This document shows positions 9,646-21,665 of a stretch of 64,000 nucleotides of DNA, one piece after another (position 1 is the stretch's first letter; every line of letters starts with the position of its first letter). The stretch spans positions 1,481,590 through 1,545,589 of the forward strand of contig OY744471.1 in NCBI GenBank assembly GCA_963556145.1, read 5' to 3'. Made by a program: the position numbers and the translations under genes. The notes under the pieces are model-generated. The model was given only the letters and a program-made list of their open reading frames with translations, made no database searches and was not told the DNA's origin. The stretch comes from Hygrocybe punicea. Its lineage: Eukaryota; Basidiomycota; Agaricomycetes; Agaricales; Hygrophoraceae.

Positions 9646-11435
9646 TCGCAAAAGGCTTCACCCAAATATATGGACTCGACTACTTCAAAACCTTTGCCCC
9701 AGTAGTCAAACACACCACACTCCGCATCCTACTCTCATTTGCAGCCTGTAAGGGGTCAGCAATACACCAAGCCGACGTCAAAAATGCCTACCTCAACGCC
9801 GAACTCAAGGAAACCATATACATGGAATTGCCACCACTGTATACCTGTTTCAGAGAACTCCCATGCAACCATCAAACCAGCAACCTAGTCTGCAAACTAA
9901 ACAAGGCACTCTATGGGACCAGACAAGGCGCCAACGAATGGTGCTGAAGACTCAAAACCACATTCCTTTCATTGAACTACAAGATATGTAGAGCCAACGA
10001 GGCAGTATTCTATCTACTCAAAAACGACGACTCTACTATAGTAGCTGCAGCCACCGACGACTTCACAATAATCGCAAGCATGCCCTATGGTGCCCAGTGG
10101 ATTAAGAAGCAGCTAAACAACTGCTTCGAAATAGTTGACCTCGGAGAAATCAACTGATTACTAGGTATCCATATTCAGCGCAACATTGCAAAATGTATGA
10201 TCGCGCTCAGACAACAAGCATACATCGACCGCATAGTTGCTAAAATGGGCTTACAGGATGCCAGACCAGCAAGCACACCAATGGAACCCGGCGTCAACCT
10301 CAGTTACGACTCACCAGCCATTTCGCCAGAATGCTTAAACCAATCCAAGATATCCCAATATTGAGAAGCCATTGGTTCACTGATGTATGTGGCAGTCACA
10401 ACCTGTCCTGACATCTTGTACACAGTCTCCATGCTGTCACAATTCATGCAAGCTCCCAGATCAACTCATTGGAAAGCTGTACTATGAGTATTCAAATATC
10501 TTAAGGGAACTTGCAACCTAAAGCTCATATTGGGAGGAGATCAAACTATGCTAGCCAGTTACTCCAATGCAGACTGGGCCTCTCAAGCAGATCGTTACTT
10601 GATATCCGGATATGCCTTCCTCATAGGCAACAGCATTGTCTCATGGAGCAGTAAGAAACAGCCCATAGTCACTCTATCCAGCACCGAATCCGAATACATC
10701 ACACTCACACATTCAGTGAGGGAGATCATATGGCTATGAAAGTTAATATCCGAAATATTTGGCAACTTAACGTCCTCACCCAAGCTGAACTGCAATAACC
10801 AAGGCGCTAGTGTTGCTGAAGTTCAGTTCAGTTCAGAAACAGGTTTGGAGCATATTTGTGAAATGTCTCAAGGAGATTAATTTGCATTTGCCCAGAATTT
10901 TTTTGATGGCTTCTGTAACACTTTAAATTCTCTTGTATGAGTTGTGCCTGAAGGGAATGTAAAAATTAAATTTTATAAAAATGCAAAAGGGGGTGTAAGT
11001 CCGAGGTTTTTCAAAAAATCAAAAAACCTCGGACTTACACCCCCTTTTGCATTTTTATAAATTTCAATTTTTACATTCCCTTCAGGCACAACTCATACAA
11101 GAGAATTTAAAGTGTTACAGAAGCCATCAAAAAAAATCTGGGCAAACGCAAATTAATCTCCTTGAGATATTTCACAAATATGCTCCAAACCTGTTTCTGA
11201 ACTGAACTGAACTTCAGCAACACTACAAGGCGCGATAACCCCCTTGAAGGACTCAACCTTTCACATGCGCACGAAGCACATCAACACTCGTTTCCATTTC
11301 ATTCGTCAAATCGTTGAATTACAATATGTCAAACTCGTCTATTGCCCCACCAAAGATATGACAGCCGATACCTTCACGAAATCCCTTGCTCGTACCAAAT
11401 TTGAAAGATTTCAAAAACAACTCGGACTACAGTAA
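9646..11435 (+). pseudogene. Ty1/copia reverse transcriptase and RNase H, interrupted
   Basis: One frame runs from the LTR-A edge to 11435. It includes AKGFTQIYGLDYF, FAPVVKHTTLRILLS, HQADVKNAYLN (first RT Asp), TDDFTIIAS (the DD loop), LLGIHIQ, AIGSLMYVAVTTCPD, the RNase H segments SNADWAS and STESEYI, and the late KHINTRFHFIR and TKDMTADTFTKSL blocks. This order is diagnostic for copia. Five in-frame stops occur, all TGA (9945, 10155, 10362, 10485, 10737), and a 418-bp MITE splits the frame at 10808-11225. There are no other frameshifts. The 5' half is missing, replaced by G1's LTR. Confidence 0.92.
10808..11225. mobile_element. 418-bp full-length palindromic hAT MITE (TSD CAAGGCGC)
   Basis: Starts TAGTGTTGCTGAAG and ends with its inverted complement CTTCAGCAACACTA, flanked by exact 8-bp repeats CAAGGCGC (10800-10807, 11226-11233). 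The two halves, about 209 bp each, are reverse complements almost throughout, meeting near 11017 in an AT-rich turn. Same terminal motif as the 1.29-kb element at 36143-37430. Confidence 0.92.
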
Positions 11436-11458
11436 CTGATTTTCACTTGAGTAGGGGT

Positions 11459-11725
11459 GTTGAAGTTACAAGCTACATCGGTTCACATTACCCTAACATG
11501 GACAATTACATAATATTTCATTTATCATTTCTTCGTATGATTTATTTACTCCTCAGTTGTTCTATCACAAACAACTAAGAAGTAAGTCCACACCACTCAT
11601 TACTACACACACTCTACCAGTTATCATTTACCTAGGTAGACAATAGCAATTAGTTGTTCTATCACAAACAACTGAGAATTATCATTCACCTAGAAATAAT
11701 CCCGATAGGCTCTATTAATCCAACA
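11459..11725 (+). repeat. Copia 3' LTR (267 bp)
   Basis: A purine-rich GTAGGGG run directly after the copia stop is followed by TGTTGAAGTTAC and, 267 bases on, CCAACA, so the termini are TGTTG...CAACA. Inside are two near-identical 22-nt inverted repeats of the AGTTGTT..AACAACT type near 11563 and 11655. Confidence 0.65.
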
Positions 11726-11844
11726 CTCAATTGGTGTGTTATTTAGCTGACTGTTTTCAAAAAATTATGGAACCAATAGTCAGTTTGCGATGCTAGTGAA
11801 TATCAAGGCTGTTCACCTGGTGGATGATATGCTGCTTGGAAATG

Positions 11845-12480
11845 TCACTCGTGTGCATCCTGGGTCAATGTCCCATAACCATACAGAGTGTGTTGAGCTA
11901 TGCCAGTGTTCCTGAACTTGGCCTTGTAATTTGTTGAGGAAGGCTCACTGCACAGCAGTCCTGCTATATGGTAGTGGTTTGTGAAGGTCAGCTGGTAGTT
12001 TTTCATGTGGCGTGATGTTGCCTCGCACCACAGCTTTGGCTCTCTTATCCGCTCATTTGTTCCCCTCAACTCCTTCATGGCCTGGTAGCCATCTCATGGT
12101 AAGCTCCATATACCTATGCTTCTGCCTTGTCATTGCCATTCTCTTGTGCATAATATTGAGGATGTGGTGTGATGGCGCTGGTTTTATCAATTTCAACGCC
12201 TGGATTGCTGCCTGGTTGTCTGTATATATTGACACGGTTGTGATGTTGTGCTTCTCCCTCAGTAGCTCCATTCCTAGGATCATTCCAATGCCCTCTCCCT
12301 CATATACCCCATGTTTCTTTGACAAACCCAGCCTAGTCACCTTACTCTTCCATCCTCGCCTTCCTCTCCTGCATAGCATTGCCACTGTAGAGATCCATAT
12401 CTCTGTGGGCACGTATTCTTCTATTTTCCTTCATCCCCCTTCCCTCTGCATTCCCCTCTCTTCATTATATTCCATTTCCT
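11845..12480 (-). pseudogene. LINE-type RNase H fragment
   Basis: Frame 12412-12053 encodes an RNase HI-like domain: the EGEGIGMILGMELL helix with its acidic residue, SIYTDNQAAIQAL with the central Asp, and MRWLPGHEGVEGNK with the His-containing loop. This type is found C-terminal to reverse transcriptase in fungal non-LTR elements. The frame breaks at 12050 and degraded sequence continues to 11845. No RT domain is present, so this is a 3' remnant. Confidence 0.75.
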
Positions 12481-12482
12481 TA

Positions 12483-13088
12483 GTACACTCCCTTTTATAG
12501 ATACTATACAGTACCTATATAGTGTTTTGTGTACATACATACAAACAAGTTGAGTTTTGGGTTTTCACCCGAATGACAAGGACTTGCACACCCCGAATCC
12601 ATGCCTACAAAGGCCACATTCACCACATCTGGAGCCCACCATGAGGATCTGTCAGCTCACTTCATTTTCCTTGTATTTCCTATACCCTGTTTGCCATTTT
12701 GGCATAAAAACCCTCTTTTTCAGCTGCAAAAAAAATTTCCTGCGCCTCATTGTCACCTCATAGCTTCAAAAGCTTCTCAAAGATGTTATCCAGCCTCTAC
12801 TTGCTCATTTGTAGGTTTCTCATGCCTCCCCGATGGCAGCCATTCCCCCTCGCAAGTCCCAGAGCCAGTGACATGTCACATGCCAATGAACCCAACTTTT
12901 GTTTATTGTCAATTTTCCTCAGCTAACTTCCACCTCCGAAGACCCCAAAAACAACAAAAATCCACCAAGTGTTGCACAAGTACCCAAAACAAGTTGGGTT
13001 AGAGAACTAGAAGAACTACATATTGGATTAGGTGAAAAAGAGAAGCAAGATGAAGGCTTATGTGCCTGTGGACAAAAGTACATACCGG
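12483..13088 (+). mobile_element. 5' leader fragment of another gypsy-like element
   Basis: A primer-binding-site match (12630-12647) follows a CACATC edge, the same arrangement as at the LTR-A ends. The downstream sequence has only short frames (12601-13002, 12899-13180), no intact gag, and is cut off by the D2 repeat at 13089. I could not place the LTR start. Confidence 0.4.
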
Positions 13089-13836
13089 TGTTATGTGAAT
13101 GTTTGTTTCACCAAGAATTACCGGAGTTAATTTTGTTCAGGTACCTTCTTGTTGTTCGTGGGTTTCTAATATCTAAATAACCTATCAGGAAGGGGTTTGT
13201 GGGTATATGTACTATATGAATCAATAGAATGTAATAGTGAGGTCTCTTCAATTAAGAAGTGAGACTTTGAGTGGGTGTGGATGATGGTTGATAAGTGTGA
13301 TGTACTAAAATAATATATATTCACTACTGGAATACAAAACGTGGATTAATGAATACTGATAGCAATATTCACCAATTTCATATGAATTGTTTTGGTCACA
13401 GGGCCTATTCAATCAAGAGTATCTCTGGGTATTATAATATCTAACTTAAATACGAAGCTTCAAATGCACATTGGCTACTAGTTCAGGGATATCTTTAATA
13501 CCTTTTGAATACTCTGTTTTGTTTAGGATTAAACCTTAACCTTAGAACTGTATCTAGCTGACTAAAGCTGACTAAAGCTGACTAATGAACTGATTGGACT
13601 GAGTGAACTGAGTGAATTCTCCTTAATTGACAAGGGGAACTCAGAGAATGATAGAATGAGAGTGCACTGGACTGGATTACAAGCACTAGCTACTACAATG
13701 AGTGACTACTAGTACTAATAGAATGAGGGATCACACTGTGTGAACCCAGACTAAGACTGACTACTGATTGGTGAGGGGGAAATCCTACTGACTACTGGAA
13801 TTTGGGGGCCCTATTTATACTGTTGGAGAACAATGG
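13089..13836. repeat. Truncated copy D2 of the D1 LTR-like element
   Basis: From TGTTATGTGAATG onward the sequence is nearly identical to 3754-4500, then stops matching after a GTTGGAGAACAATGG stretch. The 3' half of the element is missing. No target duplication can be read. Confidence 0.8.
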
Positions 13837-14226
13837 GGGGGCACATGTGAGAGAGCAAGTGATTTGGAGGCTTACCCCTCTCATTTTCGGTCCCAATGAG
13901 CTGCGGAGGGTTGAAACATACTGTGGGTTGTTGAAAATGGTGGGTGGAAAGCCTCAGCATCACCGAAAAATAACCTGGGGGGAGGTGGGGGCCACAAGTG
14001 AGGGCACAAGCAATTGTACAGCTCAGCCCTCTTGACAACAATGATGGTGTAGGCACACTCACATCTTGTCCTGACTATAGATGTGCATGGTCAGCGTCAG
14101 TCGGAGGGGAAGCAATCAGGACTCACCTGGGCCAGTAGGCAAATGCACCACCTTCCCAGCTGCCCTCCATCATTGTCATTCTTTATTGCCAGGTGGGTTG
14201 TTGTTGTCGGTGGTGGTTATTGGTGG
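13837..14226. other. Unassigned stretch between D2 and element A2
   Basis: About 390 bases with short frames on both strands (13802-14035 plus, 14062-13811 minus). I see no protein motif, RNA or repeat family here. Confidence 0.3.
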
Positions 14227-15112
14227 TGTAGAGGGTCGACATCCCTCTGAGTCCATATCCTCGATATATCACGAATCCAGACAAACCCACTGCCTCTATT
14301 CAACTTGCATTCAAACCCGACGTAACCCGACGTGACGTGACCCAATGCGACCAATGTGACCCGACGTATGCCGCTTCGTCACAGCCGCTTTTGGACCAAA
14401 TCCGGCAGCCTCAGAAGCCCCGGAGTTCTAATTATAGGAGATGGATCTCATCGGACTAGATCCCCGACTTCGGACTTACTTTATTTATGCATCCCCTCAT
14501 CCTTTCGGAGATATGTAGGACTTTTTCCATCTTTTTCATGGATATTCGTTTTCCCCTCCATATTCCTGTCTTTGTCGCTTTGCAACCCCCCATTCCACAT
14601 CCCCATTCCAGCTTTTCTTTGTAGTTTCTATCGGCCAAAGTAGACATGTCTGAAAGTAGCTACACACACATGTACCATAAAAACGGTCCCCGACGACCGT
14701 ACAAAAAAGAGATACCATTAGTCCCCGTTACCCTCATAGTCAGAATCGCCTTTTAATCCCTTCAAATGCTTGTCCACGTAGACCCTTAGCTTTTTATAGT
14801 CCACTTCGTCGTCTTTATTGTTGTTCCCGTATATTCATTCATCATTTCCGACCCGACCCGACCCGACCTGACCCACCGTACCTGACATCGTCGGCATCAT
14901 TGGGTTCTTCATTATTTGTCCGTTTTCACTCCGTTCATCGCCGGATTCATCATTATTAGTCCAGTTTTACGCGGCGGCTTTACTTTTACTAACATTCCCT
15001 TCCTTTTACTACTATTCCCGACACTGACTTATCCAGTCACTTCTACACTGACACCCACAGGTTAGGAAAATTTCTTATATTGTTCCGAAGCCACCCTGAA
15101 CCCGCATCTACA
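14227..15112 (+). repeat. LTR-A, 5' LTR of A2
   Basis: 886 bp, TGTAGAGGG...CATCTACA, followed by TC and the primer-binding site, which fixes the orientation. It contains the TGACG-rich block near 14320-14365 and a TTTATTTATGC promoter-like segment near 14480. Confidence 0.9.
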
Positions 15113-15114
15113 TC

Positions 15115-15132
15115 TGGAGCCCACCGCAAGGA
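15115..15132 (+). other. Primer-binding site of A2
   Basis: 18 nt beginning TGGAGCCCACC, two bases after the 5' LTR. Identical to the A1 site except one base. Confidence 0.8.
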
Positions 15133-15383
15133 TAATTCAGTGTCAAGACACATTCATTCCATAGCCCTACATTCCCTTTCGTCATCTCGAAACAAGCCTT
15201 GCCGCAGCACTCTACACATCCGACACCCGTTACCCGACTTCTTTACTTTCGACACCCAACGCTTCGACATCCAATCGCCAACTATCACACTATCATTAGG
15301 GTTTGATTTTATTACTATCCTCTCCTCTTTTACGACTGCAACTGTCTAGTTCCACGTACAACTTCGAATTCACTCTTGTGCGG

Positions 15384-15539
15384 TGGAGTGGTACCTCGGT
15401 ACCACTCCAGGGGCTCACGCAGGACTCGAGGGAAAGGTCGAATGGATAGGAAGGATGGACTGGCTACTACATCGGGAAGGCTACTAACTAGGTCAACCGT
15501 GGGAACCTGGTCACATGACTGGCAGGTCCCACTACTCCA
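15384..15539. mobile_element. MITE family M (copy 1, 156 bp, TSD GCGG)
   Basis: Starts TGGAGTGGTACC and ends CACTACTCCA, flanked by GCGG at 15380-15383 and 15540-15543. The matching leader of A1 (near 28838-28842, minus strand) has a single GCGG and no insert, so the empty site confirms the boundaries. Confidence 0.85.
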
Positions 15540-15685
15540 GCGGCCGACCCAACGGCCGTTTACCGCTTTAGGAAAATTGCACAGCCACGATCCAACACCC
15601 TCGTTTATTGACTCAATGTCTCGATCCCCGTCACATCCACCAACCACACTCATTTTACAACCCCAACGTACTCGGAAACCCACAC

Positions 15686-16578
15686 TGTAGATGCGGGTTC
15701 TTGGTGGCTTCGGAACTATATAAAGAAATATGATCCTAACCAGAGGGTGTCAGCGTAGAAGTGACTGGATAAGTCAGTGTCGGGAATAGTAGTAAAAGTA
15801 AAGGAATGTTAGTAAAAGTAAAGCCGCCGCATAAAACTGGACTAATAACGATGAATCCGGTGATGAACGGAGTGAAAACGGAGAAATAAAGAAGAACCCG
15901 ACGATGCCGACGATGTTGGGTACAGCGGGTCGGGTCGGGTTGGGTCGGAAATGATGAACAAATATATGGGAACAACGATAAAGACAACGAAGAGGACTAT
16001 AAAAAGCTAAGGGTCTACGTGGACGAGCATTTGAAGGGATTAAAAGGCGATTCTGACTAAAGGGAAACGGGGACTAAGGGTATCTTTTTTTTGTACAGTC
16101 GTCGGGGACCATTTTTATAGTACATGAGTGTGTAGCTACTTTCGGACTTGTCTACTTTGGCCGATAGAAACTACAAAGAAACACTGGAATGGGGAAGTGG
16201 AAAGGGGGGTTGCAAAGCAACGAAGACAGGAAAGTGGAGGGGAAAATGAATATGCAAGGAAAAGATCTAGAAAGTCCTACATATCTCTGAAAGGACGAGG
16301 GGATGCATAAATAAAGTAAATCCGAAGTCGGGGATTGAGTCCGAAGAGATCCATCTCCTGGAATTGGAACTCCGAGGCGTTTGAGGCTGCCAGATTTAGC
16401 CCAAAAGCGGCCGTCACAAAGCGGCATGTGTCGGGTTACGTCGGTCACGTCGGGTCACGTCACGTCACGTCACGTCGGGTTACGTCGGGTTCGAATGCAA
16501 GTCGAATGGCGGCATCGGGTTGGTCCGGATTCATGATATATCGATGATACGGACTCAGAGGGACGTCGACCCTCTACA
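15686..16578 (-). repeat. LTR-A, 3' LTR of A1
   Basis: 893 bp; on the plus strand reads TGTAGATGCGGG...CCCTCTACA. Nearly identical to 29113-30005. A run of CACGT/GTCAC repeats lies at about 16440-16485. Confidence 0.92.
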
Positions 16579-18529
16579 TCTCCAGGGTACTTTAAATAAA
16601 GACCATCCCTGGTCTATACTATGTGGACTCGGGACTCGGATGCGTGAGATGAGGCCGACGTGGTGGTCATGGAATCGGGCTTGACGGGACGAGGCGGGTT
16701 GTGGACAATGCAAAGGGGGAGAACGGATGGTGACTAGCGGAACTCGATGGACGGTCGGAGGCTGAGAGCGGCGAATGGGGAACGAAATGAGTGAAGCTGG
16801 TGTCGAGGAAAAAGGAAACAAAGTACATAGAACTGGAGGAAAAGGGAACTGAGGGGAAATGAAAGAAAAGATGGAAAGCTACAAAAACGGGACAAATGGG
16901 GAGTGGAAACGCAAAATAGATGAGAAAATAAATAAATGTCGGGTATCGGAAAGAGGGGACGCGATAGAAATCAAGTCGGGATAAAACTAAACGTGACATA
17001 GGATTGGGGGTGGGTGACGGAGACGAGTAAGGCAGGAGCGGAAACGAAATAAAACACAAGCGGATGACAAAGACGATCTAGGCGGGTCGAGTTAGGGTCG
17101 GCGGCTTTGGTGGCTGTGTCAACGGGTGGCGGAAACGGTGGTGTAGGGGTAGACATGATATGACGACGGTGGTTGTTCAATACGATATGACGAAAACGGA
17201 GGTTCGATGGACGATGAGGGAGGTTCGATATACGATGGCGGAGGTTCAATACGATATGACGAAAACAGAGGTTCGATGGACGACGACGGAGGTTCGATAT
17301 ACGATGGCGGAGGTTCGATAGACGGTGGCGGAGGTTCGATAGACGATGGCGGAGGTTCGATATGTCAATACTAATATGGGGGCGATAATCAACGGCTGTG
17401 ATATCAGCCTCATACTAGGCGGTTCAGCACCGACTTGGACCCGTGGGGAAGCATTCCTCCCAATGGAACTGAAATATAAAGTCGGGTGGGTTGGGAATCG
17501 AAGCTGAGACAGGGAACGTTGTGTCTGGGTCGAAACGGTGGCGGAAACGGTGGGTCATGGAAAGCGGAGAGCGATGTCAACGGGTGGAATGCGGGTGCGT
17601 GAGCGGATGAGTCGGGTGCGTGGGGAATGAGTGAAGCGGTGCGTCGGGTTTGTAAGTGGGTGCGGCGGGTTCGTAAACGGGTTCGCTGGGTGCGACGGAT
17701 TCATAAGCGGGTGTGTCGAGTATGTCGGGTGTATTATGCGGGTGTCGGGTGTGTCAGGAACGAGTGTATTTCTTTTTATCTTTCTTTTATCTCTGACGTT
17801 TTTCTTTCTTTTTATTTATTTAATCTATTTATGTATATATTTCTTATGCCGATGGACGGTGAGGGGTTTTCGTAGGGTCGGGTTCGGTGGGTATGGGGGT
17901 GCGAAGGTGGTGGGTACGGGATGTGAAACCGGAACCGGAACCTGATGCTCGAATCGAGCACCGCTGCATGAATTGAGCCGGAACCGGAACTGGATGCCGC
18001 GGAATCGTTGGGAACGCGTCCGGGTTCGTAGTCGGGTGCTGTGATGCAGGTCGCGGATCCGGATCCGGAACCCGGTGTAGCGGGTAGGTTGAAAACGGGT
18101 GGTCGGGTGTGGGGACTAGACACGGGTGTCGGTTCTGCGGCGGGTTCGTACAGTGACGACGTTGGGCTCTGTTAGATCGCAGACGGGTACAGCGGGTCAC
18201 GGGAGGGCGTTCAGGTGTGCTTCGGGTGCCGTCGACACGTTTTTGGGACGTTCCTGGTGGTGGATCCGACAACGGAGGCGTTTTGAAGGGCGGAGGGACT
18301 TGTCTTTGGGGCGACGGAGGCGACTGTGGGACTGCGTGGGGTCGAGGGAGCGGGGAACGTGTGGTCCGGTGTGGCGGTATGGCATAGGGCGACGTAGGGC
18401 GACGGAGGCGGATGACGTGGGCGGATAAGAGGGAACGTGGGGTTGCGTGACGTGGATCGTGGTTTCGTGAGGTCGTTCGAGGATGGCGAGAGGTCGAGGA
18501 GGCGGCAACGGGTGGTCGATGTCGGGGGA
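16579..18529 (-). mobile_element. Internal sequence of A1, 3' part
   Basis: Matches the reverse complement of 38965-40003 (first 1.06 kb) and of 31850-32226 plus 37757-38082 (remainder). Open frames on both strands (for example 18272-17844 and 18694-18197) are Pro/Ser/Arg/Thr-rich and lack stops because of base composition. I do not regard them as genes. It includes GGTTCCGG-type repeats at 17930-18080. Confidence 0.7.
17180..17370 (-). repeat. 21-bp tandem array in A1
   Basis: About eight imperfect copies of a unit built around GGCGGAGGTTCGATA, each 21-24 bp. The counterpart in A2 is at about 39250-39375, on the opposite strand, with a different copy number. Confidence 0.7.
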
Positions 18530-18619
18530 CCAGTAGACCCAGTCGTTTTGGTTAACCCGATCGCAGATATAGTTGCAAAAGGTAGGTACACATAGCGCAG
18601 TTGCTTGCTGGGGGGGTAG

Positions 18620-20130
18620 GTTAACCCAAAAGACAGCACTTGCTGGGGAAATGTGGTGTGGTAGGTTGACCCAGGTACAGTTCTTGCTGGTCAAGGGTGG
18701 CTGGTTGGGTCAACCTGGTGTCAGCTCTGCCATGGAGTCGGTTAACCCAGGGCAGCTATTCCAGGACGGTTGGGTTGACCCAGGCCCAGCTGTTCAAGCC
18801 ATGTGGGTTGACCTGGCTGCAGTTATTGTTGCAGCACTGGGTTGACCCCAGTCCAGCTCTTGCTGCAGGCTTGGGTTGACCTAGATGCAGCTTTTGCTGC
18901 AGAACTGGGTTGACTAGGGCCCAGCACTTGCTGGAGGGTGGGGTGACTGGGGTCCAGCGATTGCTGCGGCACTGGGTTGACCTGGCCCCAGCTCTTGCTG
19001 CAGCACCGGGTCAACCAAGGGCCAGTTATTGCTGCAGGATGGGGTTGACCTGGGCCCAGCTATTGTTGCAGCACTGGGTTGACCCGGGTCCAGCACCTGC
19101 TGCAGGGCTTGGGTTGACCAGGATCAGCTATTGCTGCAGCACCAGGTCAACCTGGTCCCAGGTATTGCTGCAGCATTGGGTCAACCCAGGTCCAGCACCT
19201 GCTGCAGGGCTTGGGTTGACCAGGTTCCAGCTGTTGCTGCACCACCAGGTCAACCTGGGCCCAGCTATTGCTGCCGCATTGGGTTGACCTGGGCCAGATA
19301 TTGCTGCAGCATTGGGTCAACCTGGTCCCAGCTCTTGCTGCAGCATTGGGTTGACCTGGCCCCAGCTCTGGCTGCAGAACCGGGTCAACCCAGGGCCAGC
19401 TATTGCTGCAGCATTGGGTTGACCTGGTCCCAGCTCTTGCCGCAGCACTGGGTCGACCTGGGCCCAGCTCTTGCTGCAGCATTGGGTCAACCCAGGTCCA
19501 GCTCTTGTTGCAGCATTGGGTCAACCCAGGTCCAGCACCTGCTGCAGGGCCTGGGTTGACCAGGATCCAGCTATTGCTGCAGCACCAGGTCGACCTGGGC
19601 CCAGCTATTGCTGCAACATTGGGTCGACCTGGGCCAGCTATTGCTGCAGGATTGGGTTGACCTGGCCCCAGCTCTTGCTGCAGCACCGGGTCGACCTGGG
19701 CCCAGCTATTGCCACAGCATTGGGTTGACCTCGGCCTAGCTATTGCTGCAGCACTGGGTTGACCCAGGTCCAGCACTTGCTGCAGGGCTTGTGTTGACCG
19801 GGATCCAGCTATTGCTGCAGCACTTGGTTGACCCTGGCCCAACACTTGCTGCAGGGTAGGTTGACCAGGGTCCAGCTATTGCTGCAGCACTGGGTTGACC
19901 CAGGTCCAGCACTTGCTGCAGGATAGGTTGCCGGGGGCACAGCTCGTTCTGCAGCATTGGGTTGATCCTGGACCCACTGATGGGGCAGGCTTGGGTTCAC
20001 TAGGGTCTGGCTAGTGTTCCAGCACTGTGTTGCCATGCCCAGCTTTTGCTGCAGAAAAGGGTTGACCCTGGCCCACCTCTCCCTGCAGCATTGGGTTGAC
20101 CAGTGTCCAGCTCTTGCTGCAACATGGGCT
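18620..20130 (+). repeat. 34-bp tandem repeats, left foldback arm
   Basis: About 40 imperfect copies of a 34-bp unit containing GTYRACC, CCCAGCT and TTGCTGCAGCA. GTTGAC and GTCAAC alternate between units, and each unit contains a CAGCT..GCTG inverted repeat. Frames such as 18910-19287 and 19131-19559 are by-products of the stop-free unit. Confidence 0.85.
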
Positions 20131-20569
20131 CATGTCGGTCGACAGGCTTGCATCACATCCCACTTTGCCTGCATGTATTTCATGTTCCAAACATTGACAG
20201 AGCTCACACCAGCTCAAGCCAATATTTATTCAGAAACTGCCATATAAAGTAATCAAAAATTTTCAATCTGCACATGACACACATGTACCACATAATATAA
20301 TTTGAATGCACTTATTCAAAGCACAGGGAATAGCAAAATTAAAAAATTATTATTTTGACAATGCACAATATCTTACTTTTACTATCAGCTATCAGCCATT
20401 ACAGGAGCTACTTATTCCCAATGACAATCTATGACAAAATCAGAACTTACCCCACTTGGAATATTGTGCTTTTCTATTTAATATTGCTCAATTACCTCAC
20501 TATTACTTAAAATAGACACATAAATTTAATGATTATTTTATCCAAATACATAATTAAATAGTGAAGGGC

Positions 20570-21665
20570 AGAAGGCAGGTGAGAGGAAGATAGGTGGGTG
20601 TGGAGTCAGAAGAAGGTGGGAGTGGGAGTGGGAGTGGGAGTAGAGAAAGGTGGGTGTGGGAGAAGGGGATGGGTGTGGGAGAAGGGGGTGGGAGTGGGAG
20701 AAGAGGGAAGGTGGAGGCAGCCGGGAAGGGCAGCAGGGAGAGGGTGAGGGTGATGGAGATGGAGGAGGACTGGGATAGGGAGAGGGAGAGGGAGCAGGGG
20801 TGGGATGTACATACCTCTCGTGTTTCCGTCGTCCTCGTCGTCTTCGTCTGCATCTCCGCCGTCCTCGTCCCGTCGTCCTCGTCCGCGTCTCCGCCGTCCT
20901 CGTCCCCGTCGTCCCCGTCGCTGTCGTACCCGTTCCCGTCGTTCCCGTCGTCGTCGTCATCGTCCTCGTTGTCGTCGTCACCCGCGTCTCCGTCCCCGTC
21001 GTCGTTCTCGTCGTCACCTGGATGGTTGTCATCGTCCCCCGGATGGTCGTCGTCGTCTCCGTCGTCCTGTCGTCCCGTCGCTATCCTTCTCCGCCCCGTC
21101 GTCCCCTCGCCGGCCGTTTGTGACCTCGTCGACTGTCCTCGTCGTTGCTGTCGTGGTTGTCTCGGCCGTCCGTCCTGGTCGTTGGCGCATCCTCGTTTCC
21201 GCCATCCTCACGGTGGCCGTTTTCGTCGGCTTCCGTTCTGTTTGCTGGCGCGTTGTGTTCTGCTGTTGGGTGTTCGGAATCGCCTGTTTGGCGTGGGGTA
21301 GCTGGAAAAGGTCAACAATTAGTAAAGAACACAAGTTAAAATCAGAAATTTACCTCGGGTGCTCCTCTGCACCCATCTCCCGTTGTTCAAGCGTTGTTTT
21401 CAACGCTTGAACTCGCGCGGGAAAGCCAACCGGCAGTTGCCGATTTCCCAAACGGGTTCGAGTTGCCAAACATGGAAGTGTCGCTGAAGCTTTTGAATCT
21501 TCTAGCATGCACAACAATGCATGCATACCCAAAGTGAAATCCTCAAAAGGTGTAAATATGGTATATCTACCCTCATACTAAAATTTGTATTTTATTCGGC
21601 CCTGCATCAAGAGCTATTCACAATTTATTCCATTCCTCTGCCAGAATTGGACCCTTAATGATCTA
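20570..21665. repeat. Inner left arm: purine tracts, trinucleotide tract, intron-like block
   Basis: From outside inward it holds GGGAGTGGGAGTGGGAG purine repeats (20600-20800), a TCGTCC/CGTCGT trinucleotide tract (20815-21150) and an AT-rich block at 21300-21350. On the minus strand that block has GTAAAT and TTTCCAG at its edges, like a 50-nt intron. Next is sequence encoding a TRTRLGNRQLP peptide (minus). All have counterparts in the right arm. I do not call a gene, because the spliced frame does not stay open under the splice sites I tried. Confidence 0.5.

Noticed and set aside
9945..10739. TGA recoded as Trp or Arg in the copia element
   Set aside because: Host genes in the window use TGG and CGN normally and some end in TGA (for example 46344-46346). 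C-to-T decay explains the pattern more simply.
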